A DNA stretch of 20,195 nt from Holophagaceae bacterium (GTDB lineage: Bacteria > Acidobacteriota > Holophagae > Holophagales > Holophagaceae): NCBI GenBank assembly GCA_003158505.1, contig PMJK01000128.1, positions 1 through 20,195 on the forward strand, given 5' to 3'. The stretch's first letter is position 1; the number at the start of each line of letters is the position of its first letter. The notes beneath the pieces are model-generated. The model made no database searches. It was given only the letters and a program-made list of their open reading frames with translations, and was not told the DNA's origin. The translations under genes and the position numbers were made by a program. This document shows positions 1 to 7,931 of this stretch, piece by piece.

Positions 1-1340
1 ACCACCACGATGGCGTCATCCACCAGGATTCCGATGGAGAAGATCAAGGCGAAGAGCGTGACTCTGTTCAGCGTGTAGCCGAACAGGTAGGTGATGAGCA
101 GCGTGAGGGCCAGGGTGACGGGCACGGCCACGCCCACCACCACCGCGCTGCGCCAGCCCATGGCCAGGAAGATGAGGGCGATGACACTGAGCGTGGCGAT
201 GAGGAGATGCTCGATCAGTTCATTGGATTTGTCGCCGGCGGTCTCCCCGTAGTTGCGGGTCACCGTGACCTTCAGATTGTGGGGGATGAGGTTGCCGCGA
301 AGGACTTCTACCTTGGCGAGCACCTGTTCCGCCAGAGCCGTGGCGTTGGTGCCCGCGCGCTTGGAAAACGTGATGCTGACGGCGGGCTCGAACCCGGGCC
401 GACCCGACTCGGCGAATAGGACAATCGGAGGCTCCGGCTCTGGCGCGTCCACCACTCGCGCGACATCCGCGAGGTAGATGGGCTTCTGGTTCCGCACCCC
501 CACGACCAGTCGCTTCAGCTCGGCGGCCTGGAGCACATAGCCTGTGGCCTCCAGTTCCGTGCGTTTGCCGTGATCGATCAGGGCACCGGCGGGCAGCTGG
601 GCCTCGGCGGCCTGCAGGGCCGGCTGGAGTTCAGCGATGGAGAAGTTGAGTGACCGCAGACGATCCGGATCCGGTTCGATGCGCACCATCCTCCGGGCGC
701 CGCCCGTGACCTTCACCTGAGCGGTATTGGGTACGTCGGACAACTCGCCCGCCAGCACCTCGCCCATGGTCCGGAGCTGACCGGGGGTCTCTCCTTCGCC
801 ATGAATGGTCAAGACCAGGAAGGGCACATCATCGATGGTCTGGAGCTTGATGATGGGCTTCATGGCCCCAGGCGGAAGCATCTGTGGATTGGCCGCCAGC
901 TCCTGGTAGATCTTCACCAGGCTGGGTTCCTGGGGCTCGTTCACCTTGAAACGCACGGTGATGAGCGCCATGCCCGGGCGGCTCATGCTGTAGAGGTACT
1001 CGACACCCGGGATGCCCCAGAGGCGACGCTCCATGGGGTTGGTGACCTGGCTTTCGATCTCCTTGGGGCTCGCACCCGGATAGGGAATGTAAAGATCCAC
1101 CATGGGCACGATGATCTGGGGTTCTTCTTCTCGGGGGGTGATCACCACCGCGAGGATGCCCAGCATCAGCGAGGCGAGGACGATGAGGGGCGTCAGCTTG
1201 CTGCGCAGGAAGCCCTTGGCGAGTTTCCCGGCCAGACCCAGCTTGGGTTCAGCGTGCACCTCCTGTGCACGCCCCTCCGGGCGGCCATGGCCTTCGGCCC
1301 TGCCGTGGCCCTTCGCTCCTGCTCCGGGCTCACTTGCCAT
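1..1340 (-). CDS. RND efflux pump inner-membrane subunit, N-terminal part (runs off the left edge)
   Basis: This encodes the first ~446 residues of a resistance-nodulation-division permease, whose family is usually about 1,050 residues, so over half lies outside the window. After a hydrophilic Gly/His-rich N-terminus of ~45 residues comes TM1 (KLTPLIVLASLMLGILAVV). The periplasmic entry TPREEEPQI follows, typical of this RND clade, then the porter domain with NPMERRLWGIPGVEYLYS. Near the edge, TM2-TM4 end in GILVDDAIVV, the conserved Asp pair of the proton relay. The ATG (1338-1340) overlaps the end of the adaptor gene by 11 bases, so translation is probably coupled. It would work with the adaptor and outer-membrane factor encoded upstream as a tripartite pump. 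The substrate cannot be read from the sequence; the ArsR-type repressor suggests a metal or metalloid, but organic substrates remain possible. Confidence 0.95.
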   Translation of the reverse strand, partial: MASEPGAGAKGHGRAEGHGRPEGRAQEVHAEPKLGLAGKLAKGFLRSKLTPLIVLASLMLGILAVVITPREEEPQIIVPMVDLYIPYPGASPKEIESQVTNPMERRLWGIPGVEYLYSMSRPGMALITVRFKVNEPQEPSLVKIYQELAANPQMLPPGAMKPIIKLQTIDDVPFLVLTIHGEGETPGQLRTMGEVLAGELSDVPNTAQVKVTGGARRMVRIEPDPDRLRSLNFSIAELQPALQAAEAQLPAGALIDHGKRTELEATGYVLQAAELKRLVVGVRNQKPIYLADVARVVDAPEPEPPIVLFAESGRPGFEPAVSITFSKRAGTNATALAEQVLAKVEVLRGNLIPHNLKVTVTRNYGETAGDKSNELIEHLLIATLSVIALIFLAMGWRSAVVVGVAVPVTLALTLLITYLFGYTLNRVTLFALIFSIGILVDDAIVV

Positions 1341-2358
1341 GGTTCACCTCGCTAGGCAACTCGATGGGCTGACCATCCTGAAGCGCGCCCGGGCGGTCGA
1401 TGATGTTCTCGCCGGATTTCAGGCCGGAACGCACCGGGAGGTAGCTTCCTTCCCCGTCACCCAAAGAGATCCAGCGCAGCTCGGCAAAGCCATCCTTGGC
1501 GACAAACACACCGGTGAGCTCACCTCGTTGAACCAGGGCAGTGCGTGGTACAGAGAGTCCCTCAACGACGAGACCAGACACCAGAATTCGCGCGAAGGAG
1601 CCCTGGCGAAGCCCTTTGGGCCTAAGCACCTTGGCACGCAGGGTGCCCTTGTGGCTGTAGGGATCACCCCCAGGCGCCATACCCGTGATCTGGGCCTGGC
1701 CTTCGACGCCTTCAGACTCGAATTTCACCTTGGCGCCCGCCTTCAAGCCCTTCGCTTCCTGCTCCGACAGGGTGGCCACCAGCTCCTGCTCGCCCTCTCC
1801 CACCAGTTCCAGCAGGGGCATGCCGGGTCCGACGAAATCACCTTCGTTGACCTTGCGGGACTGAACTACACCGGAGAAGGGCGCCCGGATCTGGGTGTAG
1901 GCGATGTTGGCCTTCAGGGCCGTGACCCCCGCCTGGGCCTGGGCCACCTGGGCCTCAACCTGCTCGAGTTCAACCGGAGTGCTCGCCTTCTGCGCCTGGA
2001 GGGCCTGGATGCGGCGGTGGTAGGCCTCGACGGTGGCGAGGCCGGTTTCGGCTGCCTTGAGCTGGCCCTGGAGGTCCTCGTCACCGAGGGAGATCAGCAA
2101 GGTACCGGCGGCCACGCGCTGGCCCTCCTGCACCAATACCCGCCGGACCTGGGCGGCCATCCGCGTGGACATCATGGCGGTCCGGGTGGACTGCAGCGTG
2201 GCGGCCACCCAGGCGCCTCCCTCAGGCGCACCCTGGGCTACCAGGGAGACCGCCAACTTGGGCAGCTCCTTTACTTCGGTGCGTGCGTCCTTATGGCCGC
2301 AGGCAAGGGTTCCCAGGAGCGCGCTGGTCAGTGCCAGAGAGGAAAGGATGGTCTTCAT
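1330..2358 (-). CDS. RND periplasmic adaptor (membrane-fusion protein, HlyD/AcrA-like)
   Basis: A 342-residue adaptor that would bridge the inner-membrane RND pump and the TolC-like channel in the periplasm. The N-terminus MKTILSSLALTSALLGTLAC is a signal sequence ending in a Cys in a lipobox-like setting, so a lipoprotein is likely, although position -3 is Thr and not the usual Leu. Next come a lipoyl-like half-motif (RVLVQEGQRVAAGTLLISLGD), an alpha-hairpin region rich in Ala/Gln/Glu at about residues 90-150, and the second lipoyl half (IRAPFSGVVQSRKVNEGDFVG). A beta-barrel follows. Its ATG overlaps the stop of the outer-membrane factor gene as ATGA (4 bases), and a GGAGT ribosome site lies just upstream. 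Length and domain order are normal for the family. Confidence 0.95.
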   Translation of the reverse strand: MKTILSSLALTSALLGTLACGHKDARTEVKELPKLAVSLVAQGAPEGGAWVAATLQSTRTAMMSTRMAAQVRRVLVQEGQRVAAGTLLISLGDEDLQGQLKAAETGLATVEAYHRRIQALQAQKASTPVELEQVEAQVAQAQAGVTALKANIAYTQIRAPFSGVVQSRKVNEGDFVGPGMPLLELVGEGEQELVATLSEQEAKGLKAGAKVKFESEGVEGQAQITGMAPGGDPYSHKGTLRAKVLRPKGLRQGSFARILVSGLVVEGLSVPRTALVQRGELTGVFVAKDGFAELRWISLGDGEGSYLPVRSGLKSGENIIDRPGALQDGQPIELPSEVNHGK

Positions 2359-3680
2359 GGATTTACTCCTTCGATGGGGTTGCCGGTGGCCAGATCAAGG
2401 CCGGCACGACTTACGCGGATTTCAAACAGGCTCTGGAGAATTAGGGTTCGAGCGCCCTGGATGGCCGCTTCGGCATCGAGCACTTCAATCAAGGGTGCGA
2501 GACCCTCTCGGTGGCGGGCTTCTCGGAGTCGCTTGGATTCCTCAGCCGCGGCCAGGGATTCTTTCGCGGCAAGGTAACGGGCATCGGCCGCGATGACCGC
2601 CTCTCGTGCCACGCGAACCTCATGTTCTGCCTGCTGCTGCTTGAAGGTACGCATGTCGGTGGCAGCCCGTTCCTGGGCGCGGGCAGCCTTGGCCTTGGCC
2701 ACATCAGGCGCAGAGAATACCTTCCACTTCATGCCGACGGCAGCCCAGGTCCAATTCCCCTTCTCGGACCAGGAGTGGTGCAAAGTGCCAGCACCCAATT
2801 CCAGCCCGACTTCGGGAAGCAGGTTGCCTTTGGCGGCATCGGCGCCTTCCTTGGCGGCCTTGGCCTGCAAATCCGCAGAGACCAGGTCACCTCGGAAAGT
2901 GTTTCTCTGTCCATTCTTCACCGATACCGGCGTTTCCGGTTCGAGGGGCGTGGCCAGGGTGCCTTCAACCGGGCCGGACCCGGTGAGTAGACCTAATCCC
3001 GATCGCGCCGAGCGCACCTGCTTGATCACATCGGCCTTCTGGGCATTCGCCTGGGCGTGGAAGGCCTTGAGCCGCTGAAGCTCGGATTCGAGCATGAGTC
3101 CCTGCTGCACCCGGGCACCCACGAAGTCCTCCATACCCTGGATCCATTGGCAGGTGTCATCCGCCCACTTGAGGGCCTGCTCGGCCACCTGGGTGCCGAA
3201 GTAGGCCTGTACCACCATCTGGGCCGTTTCCTGCTTCCGACGCTCCTGGCTGGCCTGCTCCGCTTGGAACATGAAGTCGCCAGCCCGCCGTGCCGCGGTG
3301 ATGCGGCCGCCAGTGTAGAGGGCTTGCTGAATGACGGCCGATCCACCGTAGGCACCGATGGCATCCGGGTGGTTCAGAATCAGAGGATTGAAATCCGCCA
3401 TTCCAATGCGGGCCTCGTTCAGCTTGATGCCGAAGGCCATCATGGGCTCGTTGGTCTCCACGCCTTGGGCATTCAAGGTCAATGTGGGAAGCCGCAGATC
3501 CCGGAAGCCATCGGCCTCGGCCTGACGGCTTTCGACCATGTCCTGACCCGCCCTGAGGCCGGCCTGATCCGTCCAGGCCTTCTGGATGGCGCGAGACACT
3601 GTGAGGGATTCCTGAGCGGAGAGGCTCGCCCCCACCACGAGCAAGGATGCCAGGAGGTGCCTTCCCTTATGCTTTATCAC
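2355..3680 (-). CDS. TolC-like outer-membrane efflux channel
   Basis: A 441-residue outer-membrane factor. A basic N-terminus and hydrophobic stretch ending ASLSAQ form a signal peptide. The body has the two-fold repeated long-helix pattern of TolC proteins, with many Ala/Gln/Glu heptads, and the SAVIQQALYTGGRITAARRA segment typical of the first repeat. The start is GTG (3678-3680), preceded by GGAG six bases away; no better ATG lies nearby. It follows the arsR gene by 30 bases and overlaps the adaptor gene by 4, so all four minus-strand genes look like one transcript. It would form the exit duct for the RND pump. Confidence 0.93.
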   Translation of the reverse strand: MIKHKGRHLLASLLVVGASLSAQESLTVSRAIQKAWTDQAGLRAGQDMVESRQAEADGFRDLRLPTLTLNAQGVETNEPMMAFGIKLNEARIGMADFNPLILNHPDAIGAYGGSAVIQQALYTGGRITAARRAGDFMFQAEQASQERRKQETAQMVVQAYFGTQVAEQALKWADDTCQWIQGMEDFVGARVQQGLMLESELQRLKAFHAQANAQKADVIKQVRSARSGLGLLTGSGPVEGTLATPLEPETPVSVKNGQRNTFRGDLVSADLQAKAAKEGADAAKGNLLPEVGLELGAGTLHHSWSEKGNWTWAAVGMKWKVFSAPDVAKAKAARAQERAATDMRTFKQQQAEHEVRVAREAVIAADARYLAAKESLAAAEESKRLREARHREGLAPLIEVLDAEAAIQGARTLILQSLFEIRVSRAGLDLATGNPIEGVNP

Positions 3681-3710
3681 GAAAAACTCCAGTCAGAAAA
3701 AGGGCTTCGA

Positions 3711-4040
3711 TCAACGGAGGGCCTGATAGGACGTCTTGGCCCGGGCACTCACATGGCCGCAGACGAGATCGCAGAGGTCGGACACCAACGGCATCACGAG
3801 AGAGAAATAGACCGTGTTGCCATCCGGATCCCGTTTCGCCAGGCCGACTCTCACCAGATAGGAAAGATGCTTGGACGCATTGGCCTGGCTGAGTCCCGCT
3901 GCCTTAGCCACGGCACCCTGGCTGAGTGGCTCCTTGGATTCCAGCAGGGTGCGGAGGACCTTCAACCGGGAGGTGTCGCTCAGGGCACTGAAGAGGCCCC
4001 TGACTTCGTCGATCATCGGGTCGGTGAGTTGTCGAGACAT
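3711..4040 (-). CDS. ArsR/SmtB-family repressor of the RND efflux operon
   Basis: A 109-residue winged-helix repressor. The HTH is at about residues 38-62 (LSQGAVAKAAGLSQANASKH), followed by the wing RDPDGNTVYFSL. The ATG at 4038-4040 was chosen because GAGG lies six bases upstream; a TTG at 4058 would lengthen the protein by six residues but lacks a ribosome site and lies inside the operator palindrome. The ELCVC arsenic motif is absent. Instead C90, C94 and H96 cluster in the C-terminal helix (DLCDLVCGH), which could form an alpha-5-type metal or thiol sensing site; that reading is inference. It is the first gene of the minus-strand operon and probably represses itself and the pump. Confidence 0.92.
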   Translation of the reverse strand: MSRQLTDPMIDEVRGLFSALSDTSRLKVLRTLLESKEPLSQGAVAKAAGLSQANASKHLSYLVRVGLAKRDPDGNTVYFSLVMPLVSDLCDLVCGHVSARAKTSYQALR

Positions 4041-4050
4041 ATTCAACCTC

Positions 4051-4086
4051 ATAATCAAATGATTATTTAGATTTGAAATTTGTCAA
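4051..4086 (-). promoter_or_regulatory. Candidate operator/promoter of the RND operon
   Basis: A perfect inverted repeat, ATAATCA-AA-TGATTAT (4051-4066), starts 11 bases upstream of the arsR ATG. A consensus -35 hexamer TTGACA reads on the minus strand at 4081-4086. The palindrome covers the place where the -10 would lie, and no good -10 match is visible. AT-rich 7-2-7 palindromes over a promoter are normal for ArsR/SmtB repressors, so this is the likely autoregulatory site. Binding is inferred. Confidence 0.6.
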
Positions 4087-4303
4087 GATGCTTTTATGCG
4101 CTCTGAGGAAAATGAATTCAGCCGAGGACCCTCTGGAACATCACCTCCGAGAGTGAAAAGTCGGATCCCGAAGGCCGACTCGACCCAAGATGCGATATTT
4201 CGCTTGTGTTGATTGGTAACGATGTCCCCTTGGAAGACCGGGGTAGACCGACTGGGGTGGACGTCAATGGGACCTGCATGACGTGATGATGAATGCGTTT
4301 ATT

Positions 4304-4329
4304 TATAATTCGATATTTTCCGATATATC
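4304..4329 (+). promoter_or_regulatory. Candidate -10 and ArsR operator for the arsR-arsP cassette
   Basis: A perfect TATAAT lies at 4304-4309. Just downstream, two CGATAT hexamers start at 4311 and 4321, ten bases (one helical turn) apart, and the second runs into the palindrome GATATATC. The element would overlap the transcription start, as expected for repression by the ArsR encoded ~75 bases downstream. No strong -35 is visible. Confidence 0.5.
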
Positions 4330-4401
4330 TTGGAGTACCATGATCTCCAGGCACTCATCTGGGTGCAATTGGCCCGCAGCCACTCGGAAGAGGTGATCGG
4401 A

Positions 4402-4800
4402 ATGACGGATGAACTTCGGGCGCTGGTGGAACAGTTGAAGGCGGTATCTCATCCCCTGCGGCTCCGTGTGCTTGCACTGCTGGAGCCCGGAGAACTGTGC
4501 GTGTGCCAGGTGGCCGAGGTGCTTCAGGTGCCCCAGTCCTCGGTGTCCGAGGCGCTGAGAGAACTTCGGCGGGCGGGCTTCCTAGTCGAGCGGAAGGACG
4601 GGCGCTGGGTCTTCATGTCCGTGGTGCCAAAAAAGAAGGCGTCGCCCCTTCTCAAAGGGCTGCTCACCGAGGCAGGCGCCCTGCCTGCAGTACAGCAGGA
4701 CCGTGCTCGTGCACTGGAAGTGAAGGCCCTGTCCATTCCGACCGTCTGTTCAAAGGTCCAGAAACTGTCCGCGGCGGATCAGAAGCCCACCCATGTCTGA
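4402..4800 (+). CDS. arsR: ArsR-family arsenic-responsive repressor
   Basis: A 132-residue ArsR/SmtB-type winged-helix protein. The recognition region starts with ELCVC (residues 31-35), the Cys-Val-Cys arsenite/antimonite-binding signature of classical ArsR at the start of the DNA-binding helix, followed by VAEVLQVPQSSVSEALREL and a basic wing. C116 lies near the C-terminus; whether it joins a three-Cys site is unknown. The ATG at 4402 has AGAGGTG seven bases upstream; an in-frame TTG at 4330 would add 24 residues inside the operator-like region and was rejected. The last eight bases overlap the permease start (ATGTCTGA), so the two genes are translationally coupled. It most likely represses this cassette until trivalent arsenic binds. 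Confidence 0.93.
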   Translation: MTDELRALVEQLKAVSHPLRLRVLALLEPGELCVCQVAEVLQVPQSSVSEALRELRRAGFLVERKDGRWVFMSVVPKKKASPLLKGLLTEAGALPAVQQDRARALEVKALSIPTVCSKVQKLSAADQKPTHV

Positions 4801-5839
4801 ATCGGTGCGACCGGGCTTCCTCCGGCGCGGTGGCTGGCTGCTGCTGGCCCTGCCCCTCTGGTTCCTGGTCTACCACTTCCTGGAGCCCTTCGCGAACGCG
4901 CTCACCACGAGGCTCTTCGGGCTGGACTTGAATGGCCATCTGGGGAGCGCCGTGGCGTTCTTCTTCTACGACTCGCCCAAGGTGGTGATGCTGCTGGCCC
5001 TCGTCGTGCTGGGCGTCACCTTCATGCAGACCTTCATCACCCCTGAGCACACCCGAGACGTGCTGGCCAAGCGGGCGGGCGCCTGGGGCAACCTTCTGGC
5101 GGCCATCTTCGGCATCTTCACGCCCTTCTGCTCCTGCTCGGCCATCCCCCTCTTCATCGGCTTCGTCCGGGTGGGTGTGCCCTTGGGCGTGACCTTCAGC
5201 TATCTGGTATCCGCGCCCATGGTTAATGAGGTGGCGCTCTTCATGCTGCTGGCCATGTTCGGCTGGAAGATCGCCCTCATCTATGCGGGCACGGGGGTAG
5301 CCATCGCCTTCATCGCTGGATGGGTCATCGGGAAATTGAAGATGGAGCATCATCTGGAGCCCTGGGTGATGGAGATCACCTTTAATGCCCAGGCCGTTAC
5401 TGCTGCTGCCGAGCAGCGGACGGGTTTCAGCGAGCGCCTGGAACTCGGAGTCCAGGGCGTCAAGGACATCGTGGGCAAGGTGTGGCCCTACCTGCTGGCG
5501 GGCATCGGCGTGGGGGCCTTCATCCACGGCTTTGTGCCTGCGGAATTCATGGCCCGCTTCATGGGCAGTGGCCATTGGTGGAGTGTGCCGCTGGCCGTCC
5601 TCATCGGCGTGCCGCTCTACAGCAACGCCGCGGGCGTCATCCCCATCGTCCAGGCCCTGCTGGGCAAGGGCGCGGCCCTGGGAACCACCCTGGCCTTCAT
5701 GATGGCGGTCATCGGGCTGTCCCTGCCCGAAACCATCATCCTCCGCAAGGTGCTGAAGCCCCGTCTGATTGCCGTCTTCGTGAGCGTAGTGGCCATTGGC
5801 ATCGTCCTGGTGGGCTATCTGTTCAATTTCATCATGTAG
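4793..5839 (+). CDS. arsP: ArsP-type permease (ArsP_1/DUF318 family)
   Basis: A 348-residue polytopic inner-membrane protein with about eight hydrophobic spans. Residues 110-120 carry TPFCSCSAIPL, the hallmark of the ArsP_1 family, with C113 and C115 in the membrane. The second half repeats this architecture (GVPLYSNAAGVIPIVQALLGKG, about 273-293), as expected of an internal duplication. Characterised ArsP proteins export trivalent organoarsenicals, but other members of the family have been linked to other metals, so the substrate is an inference from the ELCVC ArsR immediately upstream. The gene overlaps arsR by eight bases and is followed 46 bases later by a small thioredoxin gene, a common partnership for this permease family. 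Confidence 0.9.
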   Translation: MSESVRPGFLRRGGWLLLALPLWFLVYHFLEPFANALTTRLFGLDLNGHLGSAVAFFFYDSPKVVMLLALVVLGVTFMQTFITPEHTRDVLAKRAGAWGNLLAAIFGIFTPFCSCSAIPLFIGFVRVGVPLGVTFSYLVSAPMVNEVALFMLLAMFGWKIALIYAGTGVAIAFIAGWVIGKLKMEHHLEPWVMEITFNAQAVTAAAEQRTGFSERLELGVQGVKDIVGKVWPYLLAGIGVGAFIHGFVPAEFMARFMGSGHWWSVPLAVLIGVPLYSNAAGVIPIVQALLGKGAALGTTLAFMMAVIGLSLPETIILRKVLKPRLIAVFVSVVAIGIVLVGYLFNFIM

Positions 5840-5885
5840 GCGTTTCCCCGCGAGGCTCGCTCGCCCATTCAAAAAAGGAGTTTCC

Positions 5886-6119
5886 ATGCTCATCGAAGTC
5901 TTCGGTCCCGGCTGCGCCAAGTGCCAGGTCATGGAGAAACACGCCAAGGAAGCTGTCGAGAAGTCTGGCGGGGGCCACCAGGTCGTGAAGATCACCGACT
6001 ACACCGCCATGGCCAGCCGGGGCATCCTCAGCACCCCCGCCCTTGCCCTGGATGGCCAGATCAAGGTCCAGGGGCGCGTCGCAAGTTCCGACGAGATCCT
6101 GACCCTGATCCAGGGCTGA
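5886..6119 (+). CDS. Small thioredoxin-like protein (TM0996/MTH895 type), copy 1
   Basis: A 77-residue cytoplasmic redox protein with CAKC at residues 10-13 after a first beta strand (LIEVFGPG), and the cis-proline loop STPALAL (P51). There is no signal peptide. The size and the MLIEV start match the minimal thioredoxin family often encoded beside ArsP_1 permeases. A strong AAGGAG site precedes the ATG. About three quarters of its residues are identical to the second copy at 7698. A role in handing electrons or a thiol-bound metalloid to the permease is suggested by context and is not proven. Confidence 0.9.
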   Translation: MLIEVFGPGCAKCQVMEKHAKEAVEKSGGGHQVVKITDYTAMASRGILSTPALALDGQIKVQGRVASSDEILTLIQG

Positions 6120-6159
6120 AACCTTTCCTCCGCGTCCTTCCTAGTTCCAAGGAGCTCCT

Positions 6160-6543
6160 ATGTCCCTGCTTCGCTTCGGCGCTCTCGCCGCGCTCTGCCT
6201 ATCTCTTTCAGCCGAGGGATCGGTGCCCACCCTTGAGCCTTCGGAGCTTGCTCAGATCCTGACCTCCCTCAAGTGGACCGTCGTCGAGTTCGGCGGCCCC
6301 ACCTGCGTGCCCTGCATGAAGATGCAGCCTATTCTCGCTGAGATCCAACAGTCACTGGGAAGCCGGGCGCAGATCCGGAACTTCTACGTGACCCAGCACC
6401 CCAAAGAGGCCCAGGCCCACAAGATCATGGTGATGCCCACGCAGGTGGTCTTTGATCCCAGCGGCAAGGAAGTGACCCGCCACATCGGCTACTGGCCCAA
6501 GAACGAGTTCCTCGCAGCCCTGGCTAAAGCCGGACTGAAGTGA
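6160..6543 (+). CDS. Exported thioredoxin-fold protein
   Basis: A 127-residue protein with an N-terminal signal sequence (MSLLRFGALAALCLSLSA) and a thioredoxin domain. The active site is CVPC at residues 49-52 (EFGGPTCVPCMKMQP), and a cis-Pro loop follows (VMPTQVVFD). It should act in the periplasm or be membrane-tethered. The start has AAGGAG six bases upstream. Its stop overlaps the ATG of the ccdA-like gene (TGATG), so the two are coupled; the natural reading is that the CcdA-like protein re-reduces this thioredoxin across the membrane. Confidence 0.9.
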   Translation: MSLLRFGALAALCLSLSAEGSVPTLEPSELAQILTSLKWTVVEFGGPTCVPCMKMQPILAEIQQSLGSRAQIRNFYVTQHPKEAQAHKIMVMPTQVVFDPSGKEVTRHIGYWPKNEFLAALAKAGLK

Positions 6544-7244
6544 TGGACGGCTGGATCGGGCGCCTGGCGGATCTGGTGGCCCAGGCACCGGCCTATCAGC
6601 AACTGGGCCTCGTGTTCCTGGGCGGCCTGCTCACCTCGGCGAATCCTTGTGTCCTTGTGGCTGCACCCTTGGTCGTGGGATTTACAGGCGGCACAAAGGA
6701 AGGCCGCCATCACCCTATGGTGCTGTCCGCCGTGTTCGTGCTGGGCCTCGCTGCCACCTTCACCCTCCTGGGACTCATCGCCGCCTTGACCGGCAGTCTC
6801 ATGGGCGATGTGGGATGGGGCTGGAAGGCCCTTTTGGGGCTCATTCTGCTGGCGGTGGGGCTGCACCTGCTCGGGCTGTTCTCGCTCCCGACGCCTTCCC
6901 ACACGTACATGGCGCGCTTCCATGGCGCGGGACTCCTGGGCGCCTTCGCCCTGGGCGGCCTCACCGGAACGCTTTCCGCCCCCTGCGCCACACCAGCCCT
7001 GGCGGCGGTGCTCACCATCGTAGCTCTTCAGAAAAAGGTGATGTGGGGAGGCATGCTGCTGTTCGCCTATGCCCTCGGCCATGTGCTGCTGCTATTTCTA
7101 GCGGGTGCCTCGTCCGGCTGGGCCAGCAAATATGCCGGGAGCCACTTTTCCAGATTCCTGGGCCAGTGGCTTCCCAAGGCCATGGGGCTGCTCCTGACCG
7201 GCTGCGCCCTCTGGGTGCTGGCTCTTACCTGGAAGGCAATGTAA
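6543..7244 (+). CDS. CcdA/DsbD-like transmembrane thiol electron carrier
   Basis: A 233-residue membrane protein with six predicted spans. Two family motifs hold the redox cysteines: SANPCVLVAAP (C36) and SAPCATPAL (C148), one in each repeated half, as in CcdA. A His pair (residues 56-57) sits in the first loop. Such proteins carry electrons from cytoplasmic thioredoxin to periplasmic thiol proteins. The ATG at 6543 is preferred because it couples to the preceding thioredoxin stop; a GTG at 6540 would add one residue. The place between two permease-thioredoxin copies suggests it serves the metalloid cassette, although a role in cytochrome c maturation for the nearby multihemes cannot be excluded. 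Confidence 0.9.
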   Translation: MDGWIGRLADLVAQAPAYQQLGLVFLGGLLTSANPCVLVAAPLVVGFTGGTKEGRHHPMVLSAVFVLGLAATFTLLGLIAALTGSLMGDVGWGWKALLGLILLAVGLHLLGLFSLPTPSHTYMARFHGAGLLGAFALGGLTGTLSAPCATPALAAVLTIVALQKKVMWGGMLLFAYALGHVLLLFLAGASSGWASKYAGSHFSRFLGQWLPKAMGLLLTGCALWVLALTWKAM

Positions 7245-7371
7245 CCCAATTGCACCAAGCCATAGGACCAGCCCCTGTCCCCACTCGTGGATTGGAACAA
7301 GATGGCAAGTCAAACGCCTAGCCTAATCAAACCGACATTCAACCAGCCCATCTGGCCGAAGGGTTTCACCC

Positions 7372-7716
7372 ATCCACGGCTATGTGCCTGAAAGATTCAT
7401 GGCAGGTCTCCTTGGCAAGAACCTCTGGTCAAGCGTGCCTCTGGCGGTGCTGATCGGTGTGCCCATCTATTCCAATGTCGCGGGCGTCATGCCCATCGTG
7501 GAAGCCCTGCTGGGCAAGGGTGCGGCCCTGGGTTCCACCCTGGCCTTCATGATGGCCGTCATCGGGCTTTCGCTACCTGAAACCATCATCCTCAGCAAGG
7601 TCATGCGCCCCCGGCTCATCGCCACCTTCGTCGGTATCGTTGCCCTCGGCATCCTGCTGGTGGGCTATCTCTTCAACGCCATCCTCTTGGAAATCCCATG
7701 CTCATCGAAGTCTTAG
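7372..7716 (+). pseudogene. Truncated ArsP-type permease (C-terminal third only)
   Basis: From 7372 the frame matches the permease encoded at 4793 from about residue 244 to its end (IHGYVPERFMAG, then PLAVLIGVPIYSNVAGVMPIV), with roughly three quarters of residues identical. The first two thirds, including the CSCS motif, are missing. The 127 bases upstream show no resemblance to the lost part, and the frame is closed by TAA at 7324. The original stop is also lost: the frame reads through and ends inside the next thioredoxin gene. GTG at 7384 or ATG at 7399 could start a ~105-110-residue peptide, but no ribosome site was seen. It is best read as the remnant of a duplicated cassette. Confidence 0.85.
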
Positions 7717-7931
7717 GTTCCGGTTGCGCCAAGTGCCAGACCCTGGAAAAGCACGCCAAGGAAGCGGTGGAGAAGTCAGTCGGAAACCGCCAGGTAGTGA
7801 AAGTCTCCGACTACGCGGCCATGGTGGCGCGCGGCATCCTCAGCACCCCTGCTCTTGCCTTGGATGGCCACATCAGGTCCCAGGGCAAGGTCATCAGCAC
7901 GGACGAGATCCTGACCCTGCTCAAAGGCTGA
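7698..7931 (+). CDS. Small thioredoxin-like protein, copy 2
   Basis: A 77-residue paralogue of the protein at 5886 with the same length, the same CAKC site at residues 10-13 and the same STPALAL cis-Pro loop; 20 positions differ by manual alignment. It keeps a full open frame although its permease partner is truncated, which suggests selection for the thioredoxin itself. Its ATG lies within the end of the permease remnant, with only a weak GGA upstream, so expression may be low or coupled to read-through from the preceding genes. Confidence 0.85.
   Translation: MLIEVLGSGCAKCQTLEKHAKEAVEKSVGNRQVVKVSDYAAMVARGILSTPALALDGHIRSQGKVISTDEILTLLKG

Larger units (their letters stand above)
4041..4401. 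other. Divergent control region between two arsR-type genes
   Basis: This 361-base spacer separates the leftward efflux operon from the rightward arsR-arsP cassette. Both ends are AT-rich and carry promoter/operator-like elements, annotated separately. The centre (about 4100-4290) has mixed composition; no convincing gene, hairpin or repeat was seen in it on either strand. Confidence 0.7.

Noticed and set aside
1102..2577. Long plus-strand open frame opposite the adaptor gene
   Set aside because: The minus-strand adaptor has a signal sequence, lipoyl motifs and overlapping operon junctions; the plus frame has none of these.
4664..5995. 443-codon minus-strand open frame opposite the ArsP-type permease
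   Set aside because: Its product is a low-complexity His/Gln/Gly/Asp string, the usual antisense image of a membrane protein gene, without a ribosome site or a recognised motif.
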